A DNA stretch of 31,700 bases from Prevotella sp. UBA3837 (lineage in GTDB: Bacteria > Bacteroidota > Bacteroidia > Bacteroidales > Bacteroidaceae): NCBI GenBank assembly GCA_002392835.1, contig DGHX01000042.1:9150-40849 (forward strand), given 5' to 3'. Shown here one piece after another: positions 1 through 7,089 of this stretch; the stretch's first letter is position 1, and each line of letters begins with the position of its first letter. Below the pieces are notes generated by a model. It saw nothing but the letters and a program-made list of their open reading frames with translations, ran no database searches and was not told the DNA's origin. A program made the position numbers and the translations under genes.

Positions 1-1508
1 ACGATGACCTTGTTGTAGCGCAGGGTGTCCAGGCCGTCCTCGATGTCGAGGGCCGCCTGCAGCAGGTTGAACTCCTCGTTCTGGTACACCACCTTCTTCG
101 TAAGTCCGAAGGTGTTCAGGGGCTTGCCCCTGAGCGAGAAGACGGCCTGCGTGTTCACGTCGCGGCTCTTGGTGATGCTTCCGCTGGCGGAGTCGCCCTC
201 GGTGATGAAGATGCAGCTCTCCTCCTTGCGGTCGTTCTTCACGTCGCTGAAGTGTATGCGGCAGTCGCGCAGCTTGCGGTTGTGCAGGTTGGCCTTCTTG
301 GCGCGCTCGCGGGCCAGCTTGGTGATGCCGGCCATGGCCTTGCGCTCCTTCTCGCTCTCCTGTATCTTCTGCATCATCACCTCGGCGGTGTCGGGGTTCT
401 TGTGCAGGTAGTTGTCCACCTCTTGCTTGATGAAGTCGCCCACATATTTATTAATAGAGGGGGGCATGGGGTGGTCGGCGTCGACCGTCGTGGGGGGCGG
501 CGCCATGGTCAGCGAGCCCAGCTTGATCTTCGTCTGGCTCTCGAACATGGGCTCCTCTACGTTCAGCGCTATGGCGGCCACGATGCCGGTGCGTATGTCG
601 CCGTACTCGAAGTTCTTCTGGAAGAACTCCTTGATGGTCTTGGCTATGTGCTCCTTGAAGGCACTCTGGTGGGTGCCGCCCTGCGTGGTGTGCTGTCCGT
701 TGACGAAGCTGTAGTACTCCTCGCCGTACTGGTTGGCATGGGTGAAGGCTATCTCTATGTCCTCGCCCTGCAGGTGTATGATGGGGTAGAGGGGATCGCT
801 GGTCATGCGGTCCTTCAGCAAGTCCTCCAGTCCGCGGCGCGACAGTATGCGCCGGTCGTTGTACATGATGGCCAGCCCCGTGTTCAGGTAGGTGTAGTTG
901 CGCAGCATGGTCTCCACAATCTCGTCGTGGAACTGGTAGTGCTGGAACAGCGTGTCGTCAGGTTCAAAGAATATGTACGTCCCGTTCTCGTCCTGTGTGG
1001 GCTCTGTGACGTCGCTGACCAGCTTTCCGCGCTCGAAGGCTGCCCTGCGCACCTGTCCGTCGCGATAGCTGTGCACCTCGAAGTGTGTGCTCAGCGCGTT
1101 GACGGCCTTCACGCCCACGCCGTTCAGGCCTATGGACTTCTTGAAGGCCTTCGAGTCGTACTTGCCGCCGGTGTTGAGCACGCTCACGGCGTCGATCATC
1201 TTGCCCTGCGGGATGCCGCGGCCGTAGTCGCGCACGCTGACGCGCAGGTTGTCGCTGACGGTCACCTCAATGCGGTCGCCGGCGTGCATCTTGAACTCGT
1301 CGATGCTGTTGTCGATGACCTCCTTCAGCAGCACGTAGATGCCGTCCTCGGCCAGCGAGCCGTCGCCCAGCCTGCCGATGTACATGCCGGGGCGGAGGCG
1401 TATGTGCTCCGTGCCGCTCAGCGTGCGTATGTTGTCGTCGTTATAGTCTACCGCTTCCGGGCCTGTAGGTAGTATGGGCCCCTGTGTTTCTTCTGCCATT
1501 TCTGCCAT
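1..1508 (-). CDS. parE: DNA topoisomerase IV subunit B (partial, C-terminus outside window)
   Basis: ATPase subunit of topoisomerase IV, which decatenates and relaxes chromosomes together with ParC. The minus strand is open from an ATG at 1508 to the window edge, about 502 codons. Visible are the GHKL ATPase motifs (EVIDNSIDEF, DYGRGIP, GLNGVGVKAVNALS), the transducer region (FVNGQHTTQGGTHQSAFKEH) and the start of the TOPRIM domain (ITEGDSASGS). The protein begins MAEMAEETQG, so a second in-frame ATG at 1499 is possible. The N-terminal block NIRTLSGTEHIRLRPGMYIG fits the Bacteroidetes ParE pattern; GyrB of this phylum usually has a VRKRPSMYIG-type block there. The metal-binding DxD of TOPRIM and the C-terminus lie beyond position 1. 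A TAnnTTTG box at 1528-1535 (minus) lies just upstream. Confidence 0.93.
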   Translation of the reverse strand, partial: MAEMAEETQGPILPTGPEAVDYNDDNIRTLSGTEHIRLRPGMYIGRLGDGSLAEDGIYVLLKEVIDNSIDEFKMHAGDRIEVTVSDNLRVSVRDYGRGIPQGKMIDAVSVLNTGGKYDSKAFKKSIGLNGVGVKAVNALSTHFEVHSYRDGQVRRAAFERGKLVSDVTEPTQDENGTYIFFEPDDTLFQHYQFHDEIVETMLRNYTYLNTGLAIMYNDRRILSRRGLEDLLKDRMTSDPLYPIIHLQGEDIEIAFTHANQYGEEYYSFVNGQHTTQGGTHQSAFKEHIAKTIKEFFQKNFEYGDIRTGIVAAIALNVEEPMFESQTKIKLGSLTMAPPPTTVDADHPMPPSINKYVGDFIKQEVDNYLHKNPDTAEVMMQKIQESEKERKAMAGITKLARERAKKANLHNRKLRDCRIHFSDVKNDRKEESCIFITEGDSASGSITKSRDVNTQAVFSLRGKPLNTFGLTKKVVYQNEEFNLLQAALDIEDGLDTLRYNKVI

Positions 1509-1527
1509 AGGTTTCTAATTGTCAGCG

Positions 1528-1535
1528 CAAAGTTA
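1528..1535 (-). promoter_or_regulatory. Bacteroidetes -7 box for parE
   Basis: Reads TAACTTTG on the minus strand, about 20 bases before the parE ATG, matching the TAnnTTTG consensus of Bacteroidetes primary sigma factor promoters. No clear -33 TTTG element at ideal spacing was seen. Confidence 0.5.
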
Positions 1536-1621
1536 GCAATTTTTTTGCGAAATAGCGCAAGAAATGTACTTTTTTTTAGATTTACTAAGAATTAGGTATA
1601 GCATATTTCACAAAAAGTTTG

Positions 1622-1629
1622 TAACTTTG
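1622..1629 (+). promoter_or_regulatory. Bacteroidetes -7 box for the calycin-like gene / hmu locus
   Basis: TAACTTTG on the plus strand, 23 bases before the ATG at 1653, matching TAnnTTTG. It is divergent from the parE promoter within the same 144-base intergenic stretch (1509-1652). Confidence 0.55.
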
Positions 1630-1652
1630 CACCCTCATTAATTCAACCACGC

Positions 1653-2591
1653 ATGAAAAAACTACTGTTTTTACTCATTGCCCTGTGCAGCACACTGTTC
1701 GTACAGGCACAGAATGAAGTGATGAAAGTGAACTTGGGCGACACCGTGGTGACGTTCAAGATTGCTGACATCCATGAGATTACGTTTGGAGTTGAGGAGG
1801 AGGCACCGGCCGACACCACCCTCTTCCATTCCTTCAATGGATACATCACGGTCAGTACGGCCTACTTCACCGACTCTTACTACGGCGACGCCGCCAAGCT
1901 GGCTGTCTACCGCACGTCAGCAGGCGAGTTCATCGTCACCTTCAGCGACCCCGTTTGGGGCGAGGCCTTCTTCGGCCACGTGTCCGTAGGTCGCGAGCTG
2001 CAGGCCACGGGCATCATCGCCATGGACAACCACCGCGGCGGCGTGACGGAGTATGATGCCACGCTCAGCGGCCCGATGACCACGCCGGTCATCACCATCC
2101 CCACGGTAATGGGCGGCACGTCCATCACCTTCCATGTGGGCGCTGCACCCGAGGCACTGAAGGTGGCCGGCCAGCACAAGGGCAGCATGTCGGTCATGGT
2201 GGGCGGACAGTTCGGCCCCTACACCAACGAGAGCGTCACCCACACCATCACCGCCAACGAGGATGGCACCATCGACGTCACCATTCCTGAGTATGGTCTT
2301 ACGGGAACCGTCATGGGCGACCTGACGCTGGGTACCTACACCGTGAAGGGCCTTGCCTGGAACGAGGAGCGCCAGGCCTTCTACCGCGACTACAGCGCCG
2401 ACGGCCTGCAGATGCACTTCGTCGCCGTGAAGGACGGTGCTACCACCCTCGATGCCATCTATGACTTCAGCGCCCTGGGCACCTTAGAGGTGAAGACCGG
2501 CGAGCAGGGACTCACCATCGTCAACAACTTCCAGCCGGGCCGCATGCCCTTCCGCGTGGAGGCCACCTTCGTAAAGTCGCAGGGGCGGTAA
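1653..2591 (+). CDS. Secreted calycin-like beta-barrel protein
   Basis: 312 residues with a clear Sec signal peptide (MKKLLFLLIALCSTLFVQAQ). After the signal comes a short segment ending ADIHEITFG, a form common at the N-terminus of secreted Bacteroidetes proteins. The remainder reads as two beta-rich calycin-like domains, roughly residues 55-165 and 170-310; the second starts near KGSMSVMVGGQ. Calycins and lipocalins are barrels that bind small hydrophobic ligands. The gene lies 45 bases upstream of hmuY, with a purine-rich AGGAGA in the gap, and probably shares its transcript. That suggests a role in heme or porphyrin capture at the cell surface, but this is inference from context. Family recognised by pattern only; no ligand-binding residues can be assigned. 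Confidence 0.75.
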   Translation: MKKLLFLLIALCSTLFVQAQNEVMKVNLGDTVVTFKIADIHEITFGVEEEAPADTTLFHSFNGYITVSTAYFTDSYYGDAAKLAVYRTSAGEFIVTFSDPVWGEAFFGHVSVGRELQATGIIAMDNHRGGVTEYDATLSGPMTTPVITIPTVMGGTSITFHVGAAPEALKVAGQHKGSMSVMVGGQFGPYTNESVTHTITANEDGTIDVTIPEYGLTGTVMGDLTLGTYTVKGLAWNEERQAFYRDYSADGLQMHFVAVKDGATTLDAIYDFSALGTLEVKTGEQGLTIVNNFQPGRMPFRVEATFVKSQGR

Positions 2592-2636
2592 CGGCCAGTG
2601 CTATAATAAAGAGGAAAGGAGAGACGGACAGCCTGA

Positions 2637-3428
2637 ATGAAACGACTCACAGCCATCGCATTACTCACAACAGCTCTGTTGCACACGGCGTGCACAGGGC
2701 TGTTTGATGGTATCTATGACGAGGCTCCCGCCCCTGACCCTCACCAGACGCAAGTCGACAGCACCGTGGTCAGCGGGCAGCTATACATCGATGCCACCAG
2801 CTGGACCGACTGGTACTTCGTCGACCTCGACACCGTGCTGCGCGCCGCCCGCCGCGGCGACAGCAGTCTCAGCCCCGTCGTCACCGCCATGGCCATACCC
2901 ACCGAAGCCGTGGCCGACGATGGCTCGGGCACAGGCATCTATACCTACTGGTACGACGTGTGGGACAAGGGCATCAGCGTGAACGAGCAGCGTTCCTTCT
3001 ACCCCACGGCGCAGCAGCCCGAGCCCCCGACCTGGACCTTCGCCGTGCACCGCAACAACGTGCGCACCAACGGCGGCGCTGCCTGCGAGACGCAGTTCAC
3101 CGACCTCAGCCAGCTCGACGGCCTGACCGATGACGAACTGGCAGGGCTGACCTTCACACCCGACGCCTGGACGCAGAACGTGGTGTGGGCCATACAGGCG
3201 CAGATGCTCAACAGCCTCATCGGCAGCCAGGGCATCGCCGTGAACCCAGTCCTCTCGTCGTGGCTGCGCCTCGACATCCCGCCCATGCCGCCCGCCTTCA
3301 CGCACAACAACCACGTGTTCCTGCTAAGGCTGGCCGACGGCACATACGCCGCCCTGCAGCTGGCCGACTACATTGGCCCCACCGGTGCCAAGTGCTGCCT
3401 GACCATCAACTACCGCTACCCGGTGTAA
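2637..3428 (+). CDS. hmuY: HmuY-family heme-binding lipoprotein
   Basis: 263 residues. The N-terminus MKRLTAIALLTTALLHTAC is a lipoprotein-type signal with Cys19 as probable lipidation site, although the lipobox is imperfect. The core matches the HmuY family: a strand block QLYIDATSWTDWYFVDLD, the block TWTFAVHRNNVRTNGGAA (compare the family's WDIAFHR...TNGG), and a C-terminal strand pair ending CLTINYRYPV. HmuY proteins are surface hemophores that take heme from host or food hemoproteins and pass it to the TonB-dependent receptor HmuR, which is encoded at 3814-5838. The heme ligands of the Porphyromonas protein are two histidines. They are not conserved in all homologues, and I cannot assign equivalents here. 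Family call is firm; the ligand is inferred. Confidence 0.82.
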   Translation: MKRLTAIALLTTALLHTACTGLFDGIYDEAPAPDPHQTQVDSTVVSGQLYIDATSWTDWYFVDLDTVLRAARRGDSSLSPVVTAMAIPTEAVADDGSGTGIYTYWYDVWDKGISVNEQRSFYPTAQQPEPPTWTFAVHRNNVRTNGGAACETQFTDLSQLDGLTDDELAGLTFTPDAWTQNVVWAIQAQMLNSLIGSQGIAVNPVLSSWLRLDIPPMPPAFTHNNHVFLLRLADGTYAALQLADYIGPTGAKCCLTINYRYPV

Positions 3429-3461
3429 GGGGGAGAATCGTTGCTTTTTCCCGTGAATATC

Positions 3462-3492
3462 TTGGTAAAATCAGTTTTTATGAGTATCTTTG
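3462..3492 (+). promoter_or_regulatory. Strong Bacteroidetes promoter upstream of the small antitoxin-like gene
   Basis: TTGG at 3462-3465 and TATCTTTG at 3485-3492 are separated by 19 bases, which is the spacing expected for the -33/-7 pair of Bacteroidetes promoters. It lies between hmuY and the 70-codon gene, so that gene, and probably hmuR behind it, can be transcribed independently of hmuY. Confidence 0.65.
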
Positions 3493-3523
3493 CAATTAAT
3501 TTGAAATAACAACCACTACAGAC

Positions 3524-3736
3524 ATGGCTGAAAGAACATTAACCCCCACTCAGATGCATCTGTTGAAGACGTTCTCCTTCGATGGCAGAGACGAATATGC
3601 ACGCGAAGTACAGGAAGTACTTACTCGTCATTTTCAGGCAAAGCTGGACGCAGAAGTAAATCGCCTTTGGGAAGAAGGAACACTGAGCGATGAGAAACTG
3701 GACGAAATAGCCAAAGAAGATTTGCACGCTAAATAA
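3524..3736 (+). CDS. Small antitoxin-like protein
   Basis: 70 residues, acidic and predicted helical, with no signal peptide. The pattern LTPTQMHLLKTFSF, then a charged helix, then RLWEEGTLSDEKLDEI, resembles small Bacteroidetes proteins usually encoded directly upstream of a PIN-domain toxin, where they are treated as antitoxins. It has its own promoter (3462-3492). The following reading frame at 3739 begins MARLVL, like the first residues of such PIN toxins, but stops after 20 codons. The partner therefore appears to have been deleted. The gene interrupts the usual hmuY-hmuR adjacency. The assignment comes from recalled family resemblance and context; it could be another small helical regulator. 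Confidence 0.5.
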   Translation: MAERTLTPTQMHLLKTFSFDGRDEYAREVQEVLTRHFQAKLDAEVNRLWEEGTLSDEKLDEIAKEDLHAK

Positions 3737-3738
3737 TA

Positions 3739-3801
3739 ATGGCTAGACTGGTACTTGTGGGAGTCGTGAAGTTGTCACATGCCGTAGCGATGTTTACTTA
3801 A
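3739..3801 (+). pseudogene. Possible stub of a PIN-family toxin gene
   Basis: A 20-codon frame starting two bases after the antitoxin-like stop codon reads MARLVLVGVVKLSHAVAMFT then stops. PIN toxins paired with this kind of antitoxin typically begin M-(T/K)-R-(I/L)-V-L-D-T-N. The first six residues fit and the rest does not, which suggests a deletion that removed the toxin body. The match is very short and may be chance. Confidence 0.25.
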
Positions 3802-3813
3802 TTATTAAGATTC

Positions 3814-5838
3814 ATGAATATACTACGGACTCTGATGTTTGCCGCCATGCTGGCGACGGGGGTGGCCGCCCTGGCCCACTCCCGCAGCACCGTGCATGCC
3901 GATGCCACAGAGCCCGAGGACACCGAGGCCACACCGCGCACTGCCCTCACCGACAGCACCTTCAGCCTCGACGAAGTAGTGATCACCGCCACACGCACGC
4001 CGAAGCTGCTGAAGGACGTGCCCGTGCAGACACGCCTCATCAGCCGGCGCGACATTGAGCGCACCGACGCCACCAACGTGCAGGACCTGCTGCAGCAGGA
4101 GATGCCCGGCGTGGAGTTCACCTACGCCATGAACCAGCAGGTGCACATGAACCTCTGCGGATTCGGCGGACAGGGCATCCTCTTCCTCGTCGACGGCGAG
4201 CGGCTGGCCGGCGAGACCATGGACGACGTTGACTTCACCCGGCTCGACATGGCCGGCGTGGAGCGCATAGAATTTGTGAAGGGGGCCTCCAGCGCCCTCT
4301 ACGGCAGCAACGCCGGCGGCGGAGTCATCAACATCATTACCCGGCGCGACACCACATCCTGGCGGCTGAACGCCAACGCCCGCCTGGCCCGCCACAACGC
4401 ACAGCGCTACGGCGTCACGCTGGGCCACAGCCACGGCAAGTGGGCCAACGACCTGAACGCCGTCTACACCACCACCGACAACTACAGCGTCACGAGCGCC
4501 GCAAACCCGCAGACGCGCGTCTTCAGTACCGTCTATGGCGACCAGACGCTGAACGTGAAGGACCGTCTCATCTTCACACCCTGCAAAGAGCTGCGGCTGA
4601 CAGGCCGTGCCGGCTATTTCTACCGCACCGTCAGCCGCACACCCGAGAGCCCCGACCGCTACCGCGACTTCTCGGCAGGCCTGCGGGCGCACTGGCTGCC
4701 CACCGACGAAGACCAGGTGGACGTGAGCTACAGCTACGACCAGTATGACAAGTCGAGCTACTACAAGCTCACCGGCCTGGACCTGCGCAACTACAGCAAC
4801 GTGCAGAACACCCTGCGTGCCGTCTACAGCCACAGCTTCCAGGATACCGGCATCCTCACCCTGGGGGCCGACTACACCCACGACTACCTCTACAAGACCG
4901 GCATCAGCGGCAGCCACCGCGAGCAGGACTGCCTCGACGCCTTTGCACAGATGGACTGGAACATCAGCGAGCAGTGGGAGTTGGTGGGCGCCCTGCGCTA
5001 CGACTACTTCAGTCTGGGCGATGAGAACCGCCTCACGCCGAAGCTCACGGCTCGCTACCGCCCCCGCCATGACCTCACCTTCCGCGTGGGCTACGGCATG
5101 GGCTTCCGTGCACCCTCGCTGAAGGAGCGCTACTATGACTTCGACATGGCCGGCATCTGGATTGTCAAGGGCAGCCCCGAGCTGAAGGCGGAGACCAGCC
5201 ACAACATCAACATCTCGATGGAGTGGACGAAGAAGAAGTACAACCTCACCGTGGGCACCTACTACAACCACATCAGCAACAAGCTCACCACGGGCCTGCC
5301 CTATGCCCTGCCCGGCGACCCGCACCAGCTCTACCTGGACTACCTGAACCTGAAGAGCCACACCGTGTGCGGCGCCGAGGCCACCCTGCAGACCCGCTGG
5401 AACAAGGAGTGGTCGGCCCGTGCCTCCTATGCCGTCTCCGCCGAGATGCCGCTGAAGGACAAGCAGGGCAACACCATCAACAACCAGTACCTGCCGGCAC
5501 GCCCACACTCGCTCACCGCCCGCCTGGACTATACCCACACCTTCAGCACCCACTACACCCTCGACGTGGCACTCAGTGGGCGCTTCCTCTCGGCCACCGA
5601 CAGCAAGGAGTACATCGACTACTATGACATAGCCCGCGGCACCCATACCGTCAGCTACCCCGCCTACACCCTCTGGAAGCTCAGCACCGTCCACCGCATA
5701 GGCAAGGCCCTGAAGCTCACCCTCGCCATCGACAACCTGCTCAACTACCAGCCGCGCTTCTACTACCTCAATGCACCCGTCACCGACGGTGCATCGCTGC
5801 AGTTGGGCCTCAGCATCGACATCGAGCGCCTGTGGTAG
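3814..5838 (+). CDS. hmuR: TonB-dependent heme receptor (HmuR-like)
   Basis: 674-residue outer-membrane receptor that imports heme across the outer membrane using TonB-ExbBD energy. A signal peptide covers about residues 1-22 (MNILRTLMFAAMLATGVAAL). A TonB-box-like segment SLDEVVITATRTPK precedes the plug domain (about residues 60-175; RIEFVKGASSALYGSNAGGG is the classic plug end). The C-terminal 22-stranded barrel carries GFRAPSLKERYYDF near residues 430-443, matching the FRAP box of heme receptors, followed by GSPELKAE, which corresponds to the NPDL-type motif. The last strand ends LGLSIDIERLW with a terminal aromatic residue, as expected for outer-membrane insertion. It follows the small antitoxin-like gene by 77 bases and has no convincing promoter of its own. 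Heme as substrate is inferred from the FRAP box and hmuY. Confidence 0.85.
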   Translation: MNILRTLMFAAMLATGVAALAHSRSTVHADATEPEDTEATPRTALTDSTFSLDEVVITATRTPKLLKDVPVQTRLISRRDIERTDATNVQDLLQQEMPGVEFTYAMNQQVHMNLCGFGGQGILFLVDGERLAGETMDDVDFTRLDMAGVERIEFVKGASSALYGSNAGGGVINIITRRDTTSWRLNANARLARHNAQRYGVTLGHSHGKWANDLNAVYTTTDNYSVTSAANPQTRVFSTVYGDQTLNVKDRLIFTPCKELRLTGRAGYFYRTVSRTPESPDRYRDFSAGLRAHWLPTDEDQVDVSYSYDQYDKSSYYKLTGLDLRNYSNVQNTLRAVYSHSFQDTGILTLGADYTHDYLYKTGISGSHREQDCLDAFAQMDWNISEQWELVGALRYDYFSLGDENRLTPKLTARYRPRHDLTFRVGYGMGFRAPSLKERYYDFDMAGIWIVKGSPELKAETSHNINISMEWTKKKYNLTVGTYYNHISNKLTTGLPYALPGDPHQLYLDYLNLKSHTVCGAEATLQTRWNKEWSARASYAVSAEMPLKDKQGNTINNQYLPARPHSLTARLDYTHTFSTHYTLDVALSGRFLSATDSKEYIDYYDIARGTHTVSYPAYTLWKLSTVHRIGKALKLTLAIDNLLNYQPRFYYLNAPVTDGASLQLGLSIDIERLW

Positions 5839-5854
5839 CCGTATTCTAATGAAG

Positions 5855-5887
5855 AATGCAGCGGACGACTTTGCCATCCGCTGCATT
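5855..5887 (+). terminator. Hairpin terminator after hmuR
   Basis: AATGCAGCGGA at 5855-5865 pairs perfectly with TCCGCTGCATT at 5877-5887 around an 11-base loop, 17 bases after the hmuR stop. An AT-rich run follows, rather than a pure T-tract. It lies between convergent genes (hmuR and korB). Confidence 0.6.
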
Positions 5888-5938
5888 TATCATTTATCAT
5901 TTATCATTTAGGCCGTCGGCCGTCGGCCGTCGGCCGCC
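5885..5938. repeat. Two short tandem repeats between hmuR and korB
   Basis: Three copies of a 7-base ATTTATC-type unit (5885-5910) are followed directly by three perfect 7-base GGCCGTC units and one GGCCGCC (5911-5938). The array ends right at the korB stop codon. Confidence 0.75.
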
Positions 5939-6946
5939 CTATTTCACCTCCCAGATGTCGTTGGTCTCGAGGAGCTCGGTGAAGTTGTGATATTTCTTCT
6001 GTGCCGACACCTCTTCCAGCTGCTGGTAAACGGCGTCGTTGTAGGTGGGAGCCTCCACGTCGCGTATCACGCCGAGGGCTATGGGGAAACCGTCCTCGGG
6101 TGTCATCATGGCCAGCTTCAGCTGCAGTGTGTTGTCCTCGCAGTGGGCATCGTGCACCAGGATGTCGTCCAGGGTGTAGCCGTCCTCGCCAATCTTCACC
6201 ACCTTCAGCCCGAAGCCTTGCTGCACCAGTCCGTACTCCTGGTTCTCGCCGAAGACCAGCTTCTCGCCGTGGCGGACGTAGATGGCGTTCTTGCGGCGCC
6301 CCTCGTTGTTATAGACGATGTCGTGGCAGTGGTCGTTGAAGATGACGCAGTTCTGCAGCACCTCCGTCACCGAGGCTCCCTTGTGCTCGTAGGCAGCCTG
6401 CAGCACCTCGACGGTGCCCTTGGCGTCGGTGGCCACGCAGCGTGCGAAGAAATGGCCGCGGGCGCCGAAGCACAGCTCTGCCGGGCGGAACGGGTCCTCG
6501 ACGGTGCCGTAGGGGCTCGACTTGCTGACGAAGCCGCGGGGCGACGTGGGGCTGTACTGGCCCTTCGTCAGACCGTAGATGCGGTTGTTCAGCAGGATCA
6601 TGTTCAGGTCGATGTTACGGCGGTTGGCGTGTATGAAGTGGTTGCCGCCGATGGCCAGTCCGTCGCCGTCGCCGCTGACCTGCCATACCGTCAGCTTCGG
6701 GTTGGCCACCTTGGCACCGGTGGCGATGGCGGCGGCACGGCCGTGGATGGTGTTCATGCCGTAGGTAGCCATGTAGTGGGGCAGACGGCTCGAACAGCCA
6801 ATGCCGCTGATGACTGCGATGTTCTCAGGGGCCACACCGATTTCGGCCATTGCCTTATGCAGGGAGGCCAGGAAGAAGTGGTCGCCACAACCCGGGCACC
6901 ACCGGGGCTGACCCTTCTTATAGTCTTGTGCTGTATATGTACTCAT
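5939..6946 (-). CDS. korB: 2-oxoacid:ferredoxin oxidoreductase, beta subunit
   Basis: 335 residues, the thiamine-diphosphate subunit of a 2-oxoglutarate (or related 2-oxoacid) ferredoxin oxidoreductase, which converts a 2-oxoacid and CoA to acyl-CoA, CO2 and reduced ferredoxin. Visible are RWCPGCGDH (Cys17, Cys20) and GIGCSSR (Cys51), iron-sulfur ligands of this family. The ThDP/Mg motif is GDGDGLAIGGNHFIHANRRN followed by LLNNRIYGLTKGQYSPTSP. Length is typical. It is downstream of korA on the same strand, separated by 143 bases holding an inverted repeat, and no good promoter was seen between them. 2-oxoglutarate is the likely substrate, but related acids cannot be excluded from sequence alone. 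Confidence 0.9.
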   Translation of the reverse strand: MSTYTAQDYKKGQPRWCPGCGDHFFLASLHKAMAEIGVAPENIAVISGIGCSSRLPHYMATYGMNTIHGRAAAIATGAKVANPKLTVWQVSGDGDGLAIGGNHFIHANRRNIDLNMILLNNRIYGLTKGQYSPTSPRGFVSKSSPYGTVEDPFRPAELCFGARGHFFARCVATDAKGTVEVLQAAYEHKGASVTEVLQNCVIFNDHCHDIVYNNEGRRKNAIYVRHGEKLVFGENQEYGLVQQGFGLKVVKIGEDGYTLDDILVHDAHCEDNTLQLKLAMMTPEDGFPIALGVIRDVEAPTYNDAVYQQLEEVSAQKKYHNFTELLETNDIWEVK

Positions 6947-6975
6947 GTCAGTCTTACATTAATATTTATTTTTTT

Positions 6976-7078
6976 ACATGAATTACCATGAATGAAACAC
7001 GAATTATACATGAATATATTATTATCTACCGCTAATTAAATTATGAATAATTCGTGTTCAATTCGTGAAAATTCATGT
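6976..7078. repeat. Imperfect inverted repeat between korA and korB
   Basis: Arms at 6976-7006 and 7048-7078 are 31 bases each and match at about 26 positions when one is reverse-complemented. Both begin ACATGAATT and end AACACGAATTA in arm orientation. The AT-rich loop spans 7007-7047. It could fold in the korA-korB transcript and set relative expression, or it may be a member of a dispersed repeat family. Confidence 0.7.
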
Positions 7079-7089
7079 TAAAAGAATCA

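Noticed and set aside
252..1472. Long plus-strand open frame of 406 codons
   Set aside because: It is the antisense shadow of parE, whose minus-strand translation shows all type II topoisomerase motifs.
3823..5886. 687-codon minus-strand frame opposite hmuR
   Set aside because: High G+C antisense shadow with V/A/G-rich composition and no family pattern; hmuR on the plus strand is clearly the gene.
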